A stretch of 64,000 bases of DNA. It comes from Neckera pumila. Taxonomy: Eukaryota; Streptophyta; Bryopsida; Hypnales; Neckeraceae. Positions 48,938 through 60,696 of the stretch are shown one piece after another; positions within the stretch are counted from its first letter, which is position 1; every line of letters starts with the position of its first letter. The notes under the pieces were generated by a model. That model was not told where the DNA came from. It searched no databases and saw only the letters and a list, made by a program, of their open reading frames with translations. The position numbers were made by a program, and so were the translations under genes. Location of the stretch: positions 29,388,108 to 29,452,107 of the forward strand of contig OZ018408.1 of NCBI GenBank assembly GCA_963969595.1, given 5' to 3'.

Positions 48938-49032
<95 letters not shown>
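48934..49032 (+). repeat. A22 run joined to an (AT)39 microsatellite
   Basis: Twenty-two A are followed without a break by 78 bases of alternating A and T. Minus-strand frames here read Tyr-Ile repeats and are artefacts. Confidence 0.95.
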
Positions 49033-49035
<3 letters not shown>

Positions 49036-49313
49036 GCATTGTGCAATGAAGAGTATGTCAAACAAATATCTATAAACAAAAAAATCTGACACCAATCACA
49101 CTTAATTGTCTTCAAAAATCCTTTTCTACACATTGATGAGTAAATTGTCTTTCTATGCGTGAATCCCATAATGCATACTACCATTGCTTTATAATATTTT
49201 GAACTTCGCTAAGATCTCTATTTTAGGTAACAGAAAATTTACCATAACTTCTAAACAACTCCAAATCTCATTCCACCAAGCTTCTAAAACAATATCGATA
49301 AGGTAGCAATACC

Positions 49314-50129
49314 TTAACCCCTAAAGGACTAGAAATTCAAATTTTGAACAATGGATGAATACAAACAAATCTCAAGCACACAAAATTGCATTTTTGTCAT
49401 TCATTGATTCAAAAAAAGAAATTGTATATTTCTTTTGACATCTGTATAGTATAGATTTTGAAGACTTTGATTTGCAACTAAACTATCAAGTTTAAAAGGA
49501 ATTGGTAGGTTTAGCCTCAAAAACTAACTTTTTCAGTTCAAAAAATTACTTTTAAACAAAGATTTGACAAAAAAAAAAAGTTCTAAAATCACTACAAATT
49601 TAGCATTTTGAACATATTAAAGGAACAAATTTATTGTAAAACTCACAAATATTCAATCTACAAAATATTGATTTCTGTACAAATTGATTAAGTTATATGA
49701 TCATTATACGAAACATATTTTACAACTATTATTTGAGTCATATTCATAACAATTTTAATAGCCTTCATGTCCATTGCCTTTTCTTTCAACATAATGATGT
49801 AGAATATTCCACATTGTTTCATCCCTCATCAATAGCTATGGGAGCAATTGGCAATAAATAGGCAAACGGTGAGAGGTTTACAAAAGCAATTATTAAAAAA
49901 GTTGTGATCAAAGCAATAATAAGAAATAGTCAATAAAAAAATAGTTTTCAAAAGCATTCAATAAAAAAAAACAATAAGCAAAAGTAGTTAATAATGCTAG
50001 ATTAATTTTGTAGAGAGGATTTCTTTGAAGGCTACAAAATGTTACAAAAATTATTATTCTAAGTTTTGTTTTATAATACATTCTCACAATTTTGGAAATC
50101 TAGACCATCCCTTTGTCTCCAAGAGTTAA
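49314..50129 (+). mobile_element. Family D TTAA element, reference copy (816 bp)
   Basis: Starts TTAACCCCTAAAGGACTAGA; ends TTTGTCTCCAAGAGTTAA, where the right TIR is decayed. Interior words GGATGAATACAAAC and CACAATTTTGGAAATCTAGA recur in the other D copies. Confidence 0.75.
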
Positions 50130-51056
50130 ATTGCCATGTGGCTAAAGTGATGCGCTGTTTTTTTTGTCTAAAAGCAAACCAAATCTACGTGTAAAATCGT
50201 CAATCTCTTCTTTAAAATTTGAGTACAGTATTAAGGTGGCTATTCTAAAGTATTGGTATTTATGCATCACTCTTTATGGCTTCAAGGTTCCAAATCTATC
50301 ATTTCCTACTGAGTCTATGATCAAACAAGGGAACTCACAACGTATTGCTTTTGAAAGTTTTAACATATTCTTCGAGTTGCAGAAAATTTTGATACTACTT
50401 GTAGAATCTTTAATTACAATTTGCTAATGTTGTTGATTAAAATTTTCACAATTTGATTGAAATACTCTTATTGATGATTTAAATAGCCACTATTTTAATT
50501 TTACATTTAAAATACATCCCATATTCTTCTTTGGTAAAAACTTCATGAGTTCTCTATATTAAAACATTTTCTCAAAAAAGTTACATTTTTTTCATGTAAT
50601 AATACATATTCAAAGTTTTAACTTCACTTTTTTCATAATTAGAAAGATTGAAATGAATTTTATTAAATTTTAAAAAATAATTTAAGAAAAAACATAGTAA
50701 TTACAAAATGATCAATATAGTATGAAACTTTTAGCAAAAATGAAGATGATAATAATAAGCATTATGGTGTAATCTTTAGTGTAGTTGATGTACTTATGGA
50801 GTTCACTTTTACTTTGAGGAAAAATTGATAGAAAAGTTCAAAAATGGTGTATTTTAAGCTTTCAAGATGCTTCCATTCAAAATGCCACAAAATTATAATT
50901 TTAATAATTTAGGAAAACATTGCAAGGAAGAAAAAGTAGACTATTTTTAGGCACTCTTTCTTAGACAAGCTTAAATACATTTAAAACAAAAAAACTATAT
51001 GAAATTCGTATTTGACTTTTTACCATGCCACTTGGGCTTGTTTTTTCCTTCAAGGA
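50130..51056. other. No gene recognised
   Basis: AT-rich; an 87-codon frame at 50164-50427 has no known motif and probably is chance. Confidence 0.4.
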
Positions 51057-51109
51057 TTAACCTCTAAAGGACTAACATGCATTTTTTGGCAACATAGAAA
51101 TTTTGGGTA

Positions 51110-52182
51110 CACTGAATAGGGGCATTAACCCCTAAAGTCCCAAGGCATTTTTTTTTGTCAAAAATGACTTAAAACTGCCAGTTCTACTGCATTCATCTAA
51201 AAAAAGAGAAATAATAATTTTTTTTAGAAACTAACCGTTGGATCTTGTCCTATACTTATCTCAAATCATGTGGTAAAAAATTCATAAAGTTTGACCCTAT
51301 AGATTAGAAGATATTAGCATTCAAAGTTGGGAAAATTGATTTTTTGAACATTGACTTGCAATTTCAGATGACTTTGACCCCCATTTGTAAAAATAATTTG
51401 CACTACGGAATTTGAATTTAATTTTTTAAAATGTTGAATAATTGAGTTGAGAATATAGGAAAAAAATTCCAAAAAAATACACATGATTTTCATTCTTTAA
51501 AAAATTGTTAAGTAGAAGTAGCTCTAAATTGAAACAAAATCTAAATCGTCAATAGCTCTAAGATGGGATTTAAACACTATAATCCCAATGGTGAGATTGT
51601 CTTAGCAAGCAAACTTAGACATGTCTAAAATATTTTTTTGAAAATTTGTAAAAATTGCATTTAGAAATGAGTCCTACAAGTTATTTTTTCAAAAAGATGC
51701 TCTAATTGCCCAAAAAATAAGATTGTCCATAACTTTCACATAACAAATCCAAATGGAATGAATCAAAGCTTCCCATATACAATCTATGAGAAAATAATTT
51801 TAAAAAAATTTGAATTTTTTTTTGTGTGAGAAGATTTCTGCCCGCTGCACCAAAAAAAAAGACCTTTTGTGCCATAACTTTTGCTCCCGGGCACCGATTG
51901 AAATAAATATTATATTCCCATAAAGCTAATGTGTTTTTCTACCTTCATAAAAAGTTTCAAAAAATAAAGATGAATATTGAAGCCGTAGTAGCCTGTCCAA
52001 AATCCATTTTGTCCCTCAAGGGGACAATGGGACTTTAGGGGTTAAGGAGACCCATACTCATTAATCAACATTCCACACTATATAAATATCTATCGGGGGG
52101 TCTATATGTTGTCTCAAATTTGTGCAATTTCTAAAGAAAGGTCCCTTTAATTATTTGGTCCCCTTAATACCCCTATTCAGTG
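51110..52182. mobile_element. CACTGAATAGGGG MITE in family C, itself hosting a family A element
   Basis: Ends CACTGAATAGGGGCATTAA and, other strand, CACTGAATAGGGGTATTAA, flanked by TA on both sides (51108-51109 and 52183-52184). With the A element removed it is about 156 bp and the TIR extends to about 26 bp through GGRGACC. The TA duplication fits a Tc1/mariner-like element. Confidence 0.82.
51125..52045 (-). mobile_element. Family A TTAA element nested in the TIR of another MITE (921 bp)
   Basis: Starts TTAACCCCTAAAGTCCCAAG; ends, other strand, TTAACCCCTAAAGTCCCATT. Removing it with one TTAA restores the left TIR of the host MITE so that it matches the right TIR. Confidence 0.9.
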
Positions 52183-53128
52183 TAGGTACGTGTGACTAGA
52201 GATTTCCATGTTTTTGGCCCAAATTTTAATAGAAAGTGGGGACAAGGAATAACTTTAAGGCCTAATAATTCTTATAACTTTTGACTACATGGTTAAAAAT
52301 TTATTGCTTGATATGTATTTTGTTTCTCAACTTGGGCAGCCCGGGTAGAAAAAATCACTTTTTTCAAAAATAAAAATTTGAAATGGGTTTTTGAGAGTTA
52401 TATACACGTGGAAAGCTTTTAATCATTCCATTTTGATCAATGAGTCAAAAGTTATGAGGATTTTTTGTTTGTAGGAAGTTATAGATTCTCTTCTCTAAAT
52501 TAAATTTTGAAGTCTTTTATCTTACTCAATTTTTTCAATATTCAGTTTTGAAAAAATAAAATCATAGGATGTAGATTGTTTATTTAAACATTGCAACCAT
52601 TGGAATTGGCATTTATCAATTCTATAATTAAATCCTTAATAATTTAGTATTTTGAATCATTCTCAACTATTGTCTACTTATTATTTTTCCTATATATTGT
52701 ACAATTCCAAATGATGTGGAAATTTTCAAGCATGTGACCAATTTGTCTAGAAAAAAGAATCCAAAGAAGCACCACCATTTTGGACATTTTTTCCATAGAA
52801 ATGTGAGCTTGTGAAGTATAACTGCCATGTTTTCCACAGGGCCAAAAAAATGATTTCAGTGAATTTGAATGCATATCTTGCGATCCATGGGGTGGAAATT
52901 TCTGAAATTTTTACCACAATCATGGTTTCAAATCAGCATACTACAAGATCCTACAGTTACATGTGCCTAAAAAAGTTTCTTTTCAAAAATTTGATACTTG
53001 TTCTAAAAATGGCAATTTTTGAGCGTTTATGGCAAAACATAGTCATGGAACTTTAGAGGTTAACGAACTTCAAAATTCTTAAAGTAGTCTTTATAAGTCA
53101 AGTTATCCTATTGCTATTTTGAAAGCAT

Positions 53129-53417
53129 CATTAGATGACATTTGAAGCCTCTAAGAGACTGTGAGTTCCCTTGCGTTCTCAGACTGCGGAAACTCAGGAG
53201 AAGCAGCTGGTTGATGTGGCCGACACCGTGCCACTCCATTTTTCGAAAAAATCAATAAAAAAATAATAAATTGCTTGAAATGATATTTGGAAACTTTTAT
53301 TATTTTTATTTTTTTGAAAAACTAAACTCTGACAGCCTATACTGGCTGTTTGCATTATCGGGCCAGCATTGAGAACGGGACTGAAACGGCCCCCCAATGC
53401 CCTCAATTGTCATCTAA
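53129..53417 (-). repeat. Family E repeat, copy 7
   Basis: Left CATTAGATGACATTTGAAG and right CCTCAATTGTCATCTAA are inverted ends. Core TTGATGTGGCCGACACCGTG then CCACTCCATTTTTCG. Confidence 0.8.
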
Positions 53418-53469
53418 CAGCTAACAAACAATCCACAATTTGTACAAGCAAAGGGTCTCAAAATAGCAT

Positions 53470-54800
53470 AAGATAAAGTAAGTACCCCCAAAATTGCACC
53501 CTATCTAAAAACGCTATTATCACTCTATACACATCTCCAATTGAAATCAATTTGTACGTATATTGAAGAAATGATATTATTTAGAACCTCTACCAAAAAA
53601 CTTTGGTCCTTCATAGCTTTTGCATACAATATCCAAATGTCACGTTCTTTGGTGCATTGGAACCTCCTTTAAGCACTAAAGGACCAACATGCATTTTTTG
53701 GCAACATAGAAATTTTGGGCAGGTATATGTGACTAGAGATTTGCATACTTCAAGCTGAAATTTTTATAGAAGGTGGGGACAAGGAATATCTTTCATATGC
53801 ACCAAATTTCATGACATTTGGAAATACAAGTCAAAAGTTATGGCCTAATATGTTGTTTGTTTCTCAACTCGGGCAGTCCGGGCAGATATAAAAAAATTAG
53901 TATTTTCAAAAATAAAAATTTGAAATTAGTTTATTAGATTTATATATACGTGGAAACTCTGAATCATTCCATTTTGATCAATGAGTCAAATGTAATGAGG
54001 ATTTTCAGTTTGCGAGCAGTTATGGATTGTCTACTCTAAAATAAACTTTGAAGTCATTTATTTCACTCAATTTTCAATATTTTTCAAAAAAAATAAAATT
54101 ATAGGATGTAGATTGTTTATTACAACATTGCAACCATTGGAATTGGCATTTTTCAGTTCCATAATTAACTTCTTAACAATTTAGTGTTTTGAACCATTAT
54201 CTACTTCTTTCTACTTACTATTTTTTTCCTGTATGTTGTACAATTCCAAATAATCTGAAAATTTTAACGCATGTAGCCAACTTGACTTGAAGAATGAATT
54301 CAAAGAAGCACATCCATTTTTGAATTTTTTTCATAATAATCTGACCTTGTAAAATGCAGCTGCCCGATTTTTTGCAAGGCCCAAAAAAGGACTTTTGGCC
54401 ACTTCAAACGCTAATATCTTCCAATCTACACGATAGAAATTTTTGAAATTTTTTCCACACATTCTCAAACCAAATTATTATAAGATCCTATGGTTACATG
54501 TCTCCAAAAAATGATATTTTCAAAAATTTGGTACTTGTACTAGAAATGGCAGTTTTGGAGCATTTTTGGTGAGAACATAGTCAAGGAACTTTAGGGGTTA
54601 AGTTATGAACAAGAAAAATATGAAAACTTGACCAATCTAATAATAAAAACTTTGATCCTTCATAGCTTTTGCATACAATATCCAAATGTCGCATTCTTTG
54701 GTGCGTTGGAACCTCCTTTTACTTGCCAACATAAAAAATATGAAAATTTGACCAATCTTACAATAAGAACTAGGCACAATAGCAAATAGTGGCAGTTCCG
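53470..54800 (+). repeat. Family L tandem pair, first unit split by a C element
   Basis: Unit 1 (53470-53668 plus 54602-54640) and unit 2 (about 54641-54800) share TCCTTCATAGCTTTTGCATA, TTGGTGC(A/G)TTGGAACCTCC and AAAATATGAAAA(C/T)TTGACC. Confidence 0.75.
53669..54601 (+). mobile_element. Family C TTAA element, complete (933 bp)
   Basis: Starts TTAAGCACTAAAGGACCAAC; ends, other strand, TTAACCCCTAAAGTTCCTTG. It sits in unit 1 of a tandem pair whose unit 2 lacks it. Confidence 0.87.
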
Positions 54801-55345
54801 GAGGTACCAACCTTCAGAGCCCTTGATTCCATCTACTAGAGCTTAGAGAATGGTTTCCCAGTTCCAAACAACCTGATTTTATGAGGAATGTGGCTTGTTT
54901 CCCAGTTTGGTAATTCCATGGTGTTCAAGCCAGGGACAACTAATTTTGAGATTCTCTCCCTGGAGTAAGTTACTAATTTTATTGTGAACATTGGAATCAT
55001 GAAAACTGTCTGTCATTAGTGAGACTTGTGTTTGTTTTTGTTGACGGATGTCTGGGGTGGATCATAAATTCATAACATGAGTGTGTGCGCAAGAGACCCA
55101 GAGTGTTTGTACCAAATGACATATGTATGAGCAGCACAGACAAGGACTGACTGGTTCTCCTTGGATTTGGAAAATCTTCTCACTTGGTCAGGATTAATTA
55201 ACTTACACTTACAGGCGATTTGGGGCCTTGCTTTAGTATTTGAAAGTGTATAAGGATGAGTGCCAATTTTCCACCTGTGGCTGATGGTTTTGTTCCTTTC
55301 CTCTGGCAATGAAATAAAATTCATTTGCTTAAAAAAAAAAAAAAA
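54801..55345 (+). pseudogene. Possible retrocopied transcript 3' end with AATAAA and poly(A)
   Basis: AATAAA at 55313-55318 is followed 12 bases later by 15 A (55331-55345), as in a polyadenylated cDNA. The preceding few hundred bases are less AT-rich and UTR-like, without a clear frame. The 5' limit and target duplication are not determined. Confidence 0.4.
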
Positions 55346-55507
55346 GTGTGTTTAGTTTTTGTTTTTCTTTGCACAAATGAAACGGAATTTCATTGCAAAG
55401 AGAAAAATACATACCGGCCAGCAGGTGGCCTGGCAGGGAGAAAACCCAACCCGACCCTAAGTGTGTTTAGGGTTTGAGTAATTTTTGTTAGCATATTAGC
55501 ATCTTCT

Positions 55508-55805
55508 AGTCTATTGATTGCGTATAGGGCAACGCCCGCAGAGGAGGGCATTGCGCCAAATAATTGGCCGACGAGGAGGGCGGAGCCCGACAAGGAGGGC
55601 CGATTATTTGACACAATGCCCGACAATAAGTGTATTGCCCAACGTAAAGCACAAGCAAAATTCAATGGAAACCCGGATGATAAATTGGAGCCAGATGAAA
55701 AATCCGTAATCCCCGATTACGCGGGTTTGCCCACGTAATCGGGCATTACGGCGCAGAAACTTCCCCGCAGAATGAACAGGAGAAGTCCCGCGAGTGGTTT
55801 ATAGT
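55508..55805 (+). repeat. Family I repeat with nested palindromes, copy 2
   Basis: CpG-rich copy of 16430-16695 on the other strand: TATAGGGCAACGCCCGC, CGTAATCCCCGATTACG, then CACGTAATCGGGCATTACG, and GCGAGTGGTTTATAG at the end. Also has GAGGAGGGC and GACAAGGAGGGC repeats at 55540-55600. Confidence 0.65.
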
Positions 55806-56440
55806 TACTGAATAGCCCTTGGTACTCAAAGAATACATGCATCAAGTCTATGTCGATGTATAAGCCACTTCATGGGCTATTTGTGCAATTGTAGTATCAA
55901 TGCCTTGTTCACCAATGCTTTTCTGCACCCATGTTTCCGGGCGAAGGCATACTCATAGAGGGCTCCTTGTAAAAGGAGTGAGAGCATGCCATCTGAGGAC
56001 AAAAACTGACAAAAACTCTATATGTCAACTATAGCAATATTATAGCAAAGGAATATGGGAGTCAATTTTGAGCCATTTGTTTAGTTTGAGAGGTGGAACA
56101 AGAGACCAAAAAATTAATGATTCAAAGAACATTGCCACCACAAAAGAGTATTTGGTTTTGGAACTAACTAGCGGCAATGGAAGAGGGCAATCGTGGTTTT
56201 GGAGGTATTGATAGTCCCACAAGCTACAATCCTAGACACTTAAAATGACCCTCACTATTGAGATTTTGAATTCCACATAGGTGAATTATCTTAATATATG
56301 ATTTCACTTCAAGATTTATTTTATTTTTTGAACTTATAAAAAAATTGAAAAACTTATAAAATTGAAAGAATTGTTGTCGACTATCATATTTTCAATGACA
56401 AAATTGAGTGGTAGATTAATTCATACGTCACGACACTTAT
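55806..56440. other. No gene recognised
   Basis: AT-rich spacer; nothing identified. Confidence 0.4.
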
Positions 56441-56936
56441 TCCTTCAAGGATTAGGAGTTCAAATTTCAAACTATGAATGAACGTAAAGATGTCCAAGCA
56501 CACAAAAACTTCACTTTAATTCATTCATCTTATTGTTTATAGAATTTTATACTAGTTCTTTTACATTTGTGCTATACAATTTTATCAACTTTTTTTTGCA
56601 AACATTTTATAGTTCAAGTGAAAATGGTTTTGGTTTTAAAAAAGTAGCTTTTGGGATTCAAAAAGTGACTCTTCAAAAACAACTTGATTAAATAAAAACT
56701 TGAACTTGAAGAAAAAATCCATAGTACTATATTCAATCTATAATCAATTTATAGAAGGAACTTCAATCTTTTGGTTTCAAATTTCATTGATGATTTAACC
56801 ATATTGATTTGTCTACAGGTCATGTTTTACAACTTTTATTTGAAAGTCACTATAAAGTTATACTTCCAAGTTTTATTTTATGATACATCTTCATCATTTT
56901 GGAAATTTGACCTACCCCTAGTCCTTAACGGGTTAA
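56441..56936 (+). mobile_element. Family D TTAA element, decayed start
   Basis: Begins near TCAAGGATTAGGAGTTCAAA; ends TAGTCCTTAACGGGTTAA. Interior words GAATGAACG and TTTGGAAATTTGACC match other D copies. Confidence 0.65.
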
Positions 56937-56992
56937 ATGACTACATTGTAGAATGTTTTTTTTTTTATAATGCAATTTATTTTTTACTTGTT

Positions 56993-57329
56993 TTAACCTC
57001 TAAAGGACCCATGCCTTTTTTCTGCCAAAAAACATTCAAAACTGCCATTTCTATGGTAGAGAATTGAGTTGAGAGTCTAGAGGAAAATAAATTCAAAAAA
57101 ACTTAATTTTTGTACTTCAAAAATTATTAAATAGATTCGAAGTAGGTACAAGATAGAAGGAAAATCAAAATTATTAATATCTCCAAAATGGAATTAAAAT
57201 GCACTAAACTAATCATTTTTTCTATCTTTAAAAAAAAACTCAAAAAATCCGGACAAAATTTCAGCTCGTAGGCACCTGCCCGAAATTCCCATTTGCCCCT
57301 CAAAGGGACAATGGTCCTTTAGGGATTAA
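56993..57329 (-). mobile_element. Family A TTAA element, internally deleted (337 bp)
   Basis: Ends TTAACCTCTAAAGGACCCAT and, other strand, TTAATCCCTAAAGGACCATT. About 580 internal bases of the A family are missing; junctions follow TGCCATTTCTATGGTAGA and precede CTAATCATTTTTTC. Confidence 0.82.
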
Positions 57330-57344
57330 GCAATAAGCCCTAAA

Positions 57345-57761
57345 ACATTAAGCCCTAAAAAAAAAAAAAAAAAAAAAAATTACAATAGATAAAAAGTAAC
57401 CTTTTCAATTCATAAAATGACCATTCAAAAATAACTTGAGTAAGAAAGTAAGATTAAAATCTTCAATAATCACTATAAGTAGGACTTAACATTTTGAACT
57501 TCAAAGAAACTAATTCTTGTGAAAATCACAAATATTCAATCTACAATCAATTTTAGAAGGAATTTTTATTTTTGGCTTCAAATTCTATTGAAAATAATTG
57601 GCTTATGCACTAGCTAACTTAACCATATGAATATAGTTTATGGATCATATTTTACAACAATTTTTTGAAATTTATTATTAAATTATTATTCTAAATTACA
57701 TTTTATATTACATCTTTACAATTTTGAGAATCTAGACTACCCCTTGTCCTTAAGGGATTAA
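57345..57761 (+). mobile_element. Family D TTAA element, 5' truncated behind a poly(A) run
   Basis: After an A-run (about 57358-57379) D sequence runs from AAAAAGTAACCTTTTCAATT to CTTGTCCTTAAGGGATTAA. The final TTAA is shared with the next A element. Confidence 0.65.
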
Positions 57762-58679
57762 CCCCTAAAAGCCCATTGTCCCTTTGGGGGACAAATGGGA
57801 TTTTGGGCAGGTACCTACAAACCAAATTTTTGCCATTATTTCCAAAGTTGTTTTTGGAGATAGGAAAATTGCTAAGCTTAATGGAAATATAATTTTTTTT
57901 TCAATCATTGCATGGGAGAAAAAGTTATGACAAATAAGCTCAAAAACAGCCTTGGGGGGGTAGTAAAAAAAAATTTGCAAATTTTTTTTTTTCTAATTTT
58001 TTTTTCTTATAGATTATATTTTTGTCTATTTGAAAAAACTTTATTCATTTCATTTGGATTTTTTATGAAAAAGTTATGGACAATCTTCTATTCCGGGCAC
58101 TTATAGCATCTTTCTAAAAAAAGTAACTTTTAGGATTCATTTTTGAATGCAATTTTTACAATTTTTCAAAAGAAAAGTTCCATATGGCTTAGTTTTCTTT
58201 CTAGAACAATCTCACCATTGGGATTAGTGCATTTTAATTCCATCTAAAAAATATTAATATTTTAGATTTTCCTTCTATCTCGTACCTATTTCTGTTTAAT
58301 AATTTTTTTAATAATGAAAATTAAGTTTTCTTGGATTTTTTTTCCCCCTAGATTCTCAACTCAATTCTCTACTATAAAGATTTAAAGCTCAAAACTCTAT
58401 AGTGCAAAACATTTAAGTTAAAAATGTTCAAAGTCATAAAATCTAGTCCTGCAATGTGCTGAAAAGCTTGTTTTTTTCACTTTAAATGTAGATATCTTGC
58501 AATCTGTGTGGTCAAAAATTTAAAATTTATTCCACACACTCGCATACTAGTTAGGTGTAAGATCCTATGGTTAGATGTGCAAAAAGAATATTTTTTAATT
58601 TTATTTACTCTTTGCTATAAAAATTGACAATTTGGGGTATTTTTTGGCAAAAAAAAGGCCTTGGGCCTTTAGGGGTTAA
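57758..58679 (+). mobile_element. Family A TTAA element, complete (922 bp), inserted at the end of a D element
   Basis: Starts TTAACCCCTAAAAGCCCATT; ends, other strand, TTAACCCCTAAAGGCCCAAG. Hairpin TTGTCCCTTTGGGGGACAA near the left end. Carries AAGATCCTATGGTTAGATGT. Confidence 0.9.
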
Positions 58680-58810
58680 GGTCGTATCAGAATGACTTCC
58701 AAAGACCCTACACAACGGGGGATTGGGGGTTGAGGGTAGAGAATTTTAGGTACCTCTACCTTATGTCAAATTGGAGGAAATAAATTGGATGTCAAATTGG
58801 AGGAAATAAA

Positions 58811-59739
58811 TTAATCCCTAAAGGACCAACATGCGTTTTTTGGCCGTATAGAATTTTTGGGCAGGTACATACAACTAGAGATTTCCATATTGACTGAAAT
58901 TTTAATAGAAGGTGGGGGCAAGGAATATCTTTCATATGCACCAAATTTCATGACATTTGGAAATACAAGTCAAAAGTTATGACCTAATATTTTACTTTTT
59001 TTCATAACTAGGCAATCCGTCCAGATAAGAAAAAATCACTTTTTCCAAAAACAAAAATTTGAAATTGGTTTTCTAGGATTCTATATAGGTAAAAAGCTTT
59101 GAATCATCCCATTTTGATCAATATGTCAAAAGTTATGAAGATTTTAAGTTTGCGGGCTGTTATGGATTCTCTACTCTAAAATAAGCTTTGAAGTCCTTTA
59201 TCTTATTCAGTTTTCAATATTTTTTGAAAAAATAAAATCCTAGTATGTAGATTATTTATTACAACATTACCACCATTGGGATTGGCATTTTTCAATCCCA
59301 TAATTAAATTGTTGACAATTTAGTATTTTGAATCATTCTCTACTACTATCTACTTATGATTTTTTTCCTATATGTTGTACAATTCCAAATGAAGTGAAAA
59401 ACTTCAATCATATAGCCAACTTGTCTAGGAAAAAGAATTTAAAGAAGCACCATCATTTTGGACATTTTTTCATTGAAAAGTTAGCTTGTGAAGTGCTGCT
59501 GCCCCGTTTTTCGCAGGGCCAAAAAAATGGTTTTAGTGAATTTGAATGCTTATATCTTGCAATCCACACGGTGGAAATTCTTGAAATTTTTAACATATGT
59601 TCTCAAGTCACCATACTACAAGATCCTACAGTTACATTTGTCAAAAAAAGTTTTTTTTCAAAAATTGGATACTTGTACTAAAAAAAGCAGTTTTCAAACG
59701 TTTTCGGTGAGAACATAGTCATAGAACTTTAGGGGGTAA
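58811..59739 (+). mobile_element. Family C TTAA element, complete (929 bp)
   Basis: Starts TTAATCCCTAAAGGACCAAC; the right end is CTTTAGGGGGTAA, so the right TTAA has become GTAA. A 26-bp direct repeat (GTCAAATTGGAGG...) lies just before it. Confidence 0.85.
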
Positions 59740-59913
59740 AATGAAAAGTCATTGTTTGATTGTTGGTCCATTCCTTACCAAAGTTTTGGAGCTTCACTGT
59801 AAGTTTTGGTCTGGTTTCCAATGCGATACTTTTTTTTTTTGGTCACATTCCACGTGAGTGAGTGACTATTACACATTGTTTCCCAAAGAAACCAACCATT
59901 TGCACAACTAAGT

Positions 59914-60660
59914 TTAACCCCTAAATGACAGACCCATGACCATTGATTTCAAACCTCATTGTCCATCACTCAATTTGCTACCATTTTGCAACTAGATATG
60001 TATGAAAAAATTTATTTTTTATTTTTCAGAGATGAAAATACATGTCTTCTTTACTTTAGAAAAAAAATTTGATTTTTTTGTGAAAAAATCAATTTCTTAG
60101 AGAATTTTTGAAGAAAAAGTGAAGAAAAATCATATTAAATAGAAAATTATTTCAATAAATCTAAAAATTTCACCATAAGTGTATATCACAATGACAAACA
60201 TCATGATGTAAACTCAATTTCCGTGTCATTCTATAATTAGAAAATAATAGACATTGAAAATACACCCAATGTTCAAATTGCAATAAAATATGCAATATTA
60301 GGAATTTTTTCAAAATTCAAATTGTAATAGAAATTAGAGTAGATGACCTTCATTTTGTTAGTTTGACTCAAACTCAAAAAATATCATTTTTGTGGAGAAA
60401 TTTCAGATTTAGAGCAAGGAGCAACAACTTCCCAAAATACTCTAAAATAGCGTATTTTGTGATCCGTTTTTTTCAATAGCTTCTCATTTCGGTGAAGACA
60501 AAAATTGGAAAGAGTACAAACTCAATTGGATACTCTTCATAATCCAATGTGAAAGGTCAACAAGGAAAAGGAGGATGAAAAAATGCTTTTGAACTTTTTG
60601 GGCTCAACAGTATTGTCATCAGAACACCACGGAATGGCGTCCGCAGCTTTCCAGGGTTAA
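59914..60660 (+). mobile_element. Possible TTAA element, family G (single copy)
   Basis: Starts TTAACCCCTAAATGACAGAC like the other families, but the best right end is CTTTCCAGGGTTAA, a weak inverse. No second copy in the window. Confidence 0.4.
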
Positions 60661-60696
60661 AGCCTGGATTTTTTCATTGTCGGTACAAGGATTATT

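Larger units (their letters stand above)
51057..53063 (+). mobile_element. Family C TTAA element split by nested insertions
   Basis: Starts TTAACCTCTAAAGGACTAAC; ends, other strand, TTAACCTCTAAAGTTCCATG. Homology to other C copies breaks after TTTTGGGTA (51109) and resumes at TAGGTACGTGTGACTAG (52183). Without the insert it is about 930 bp. Confidence 0.85.

Noticed and set aside
48874..49184. Minus-strand frames of 73 and 90 codons with long Tyr-Ile repeats
   Set aside because: They are direct translations of the (AT)39 microsatellite and the A-run.
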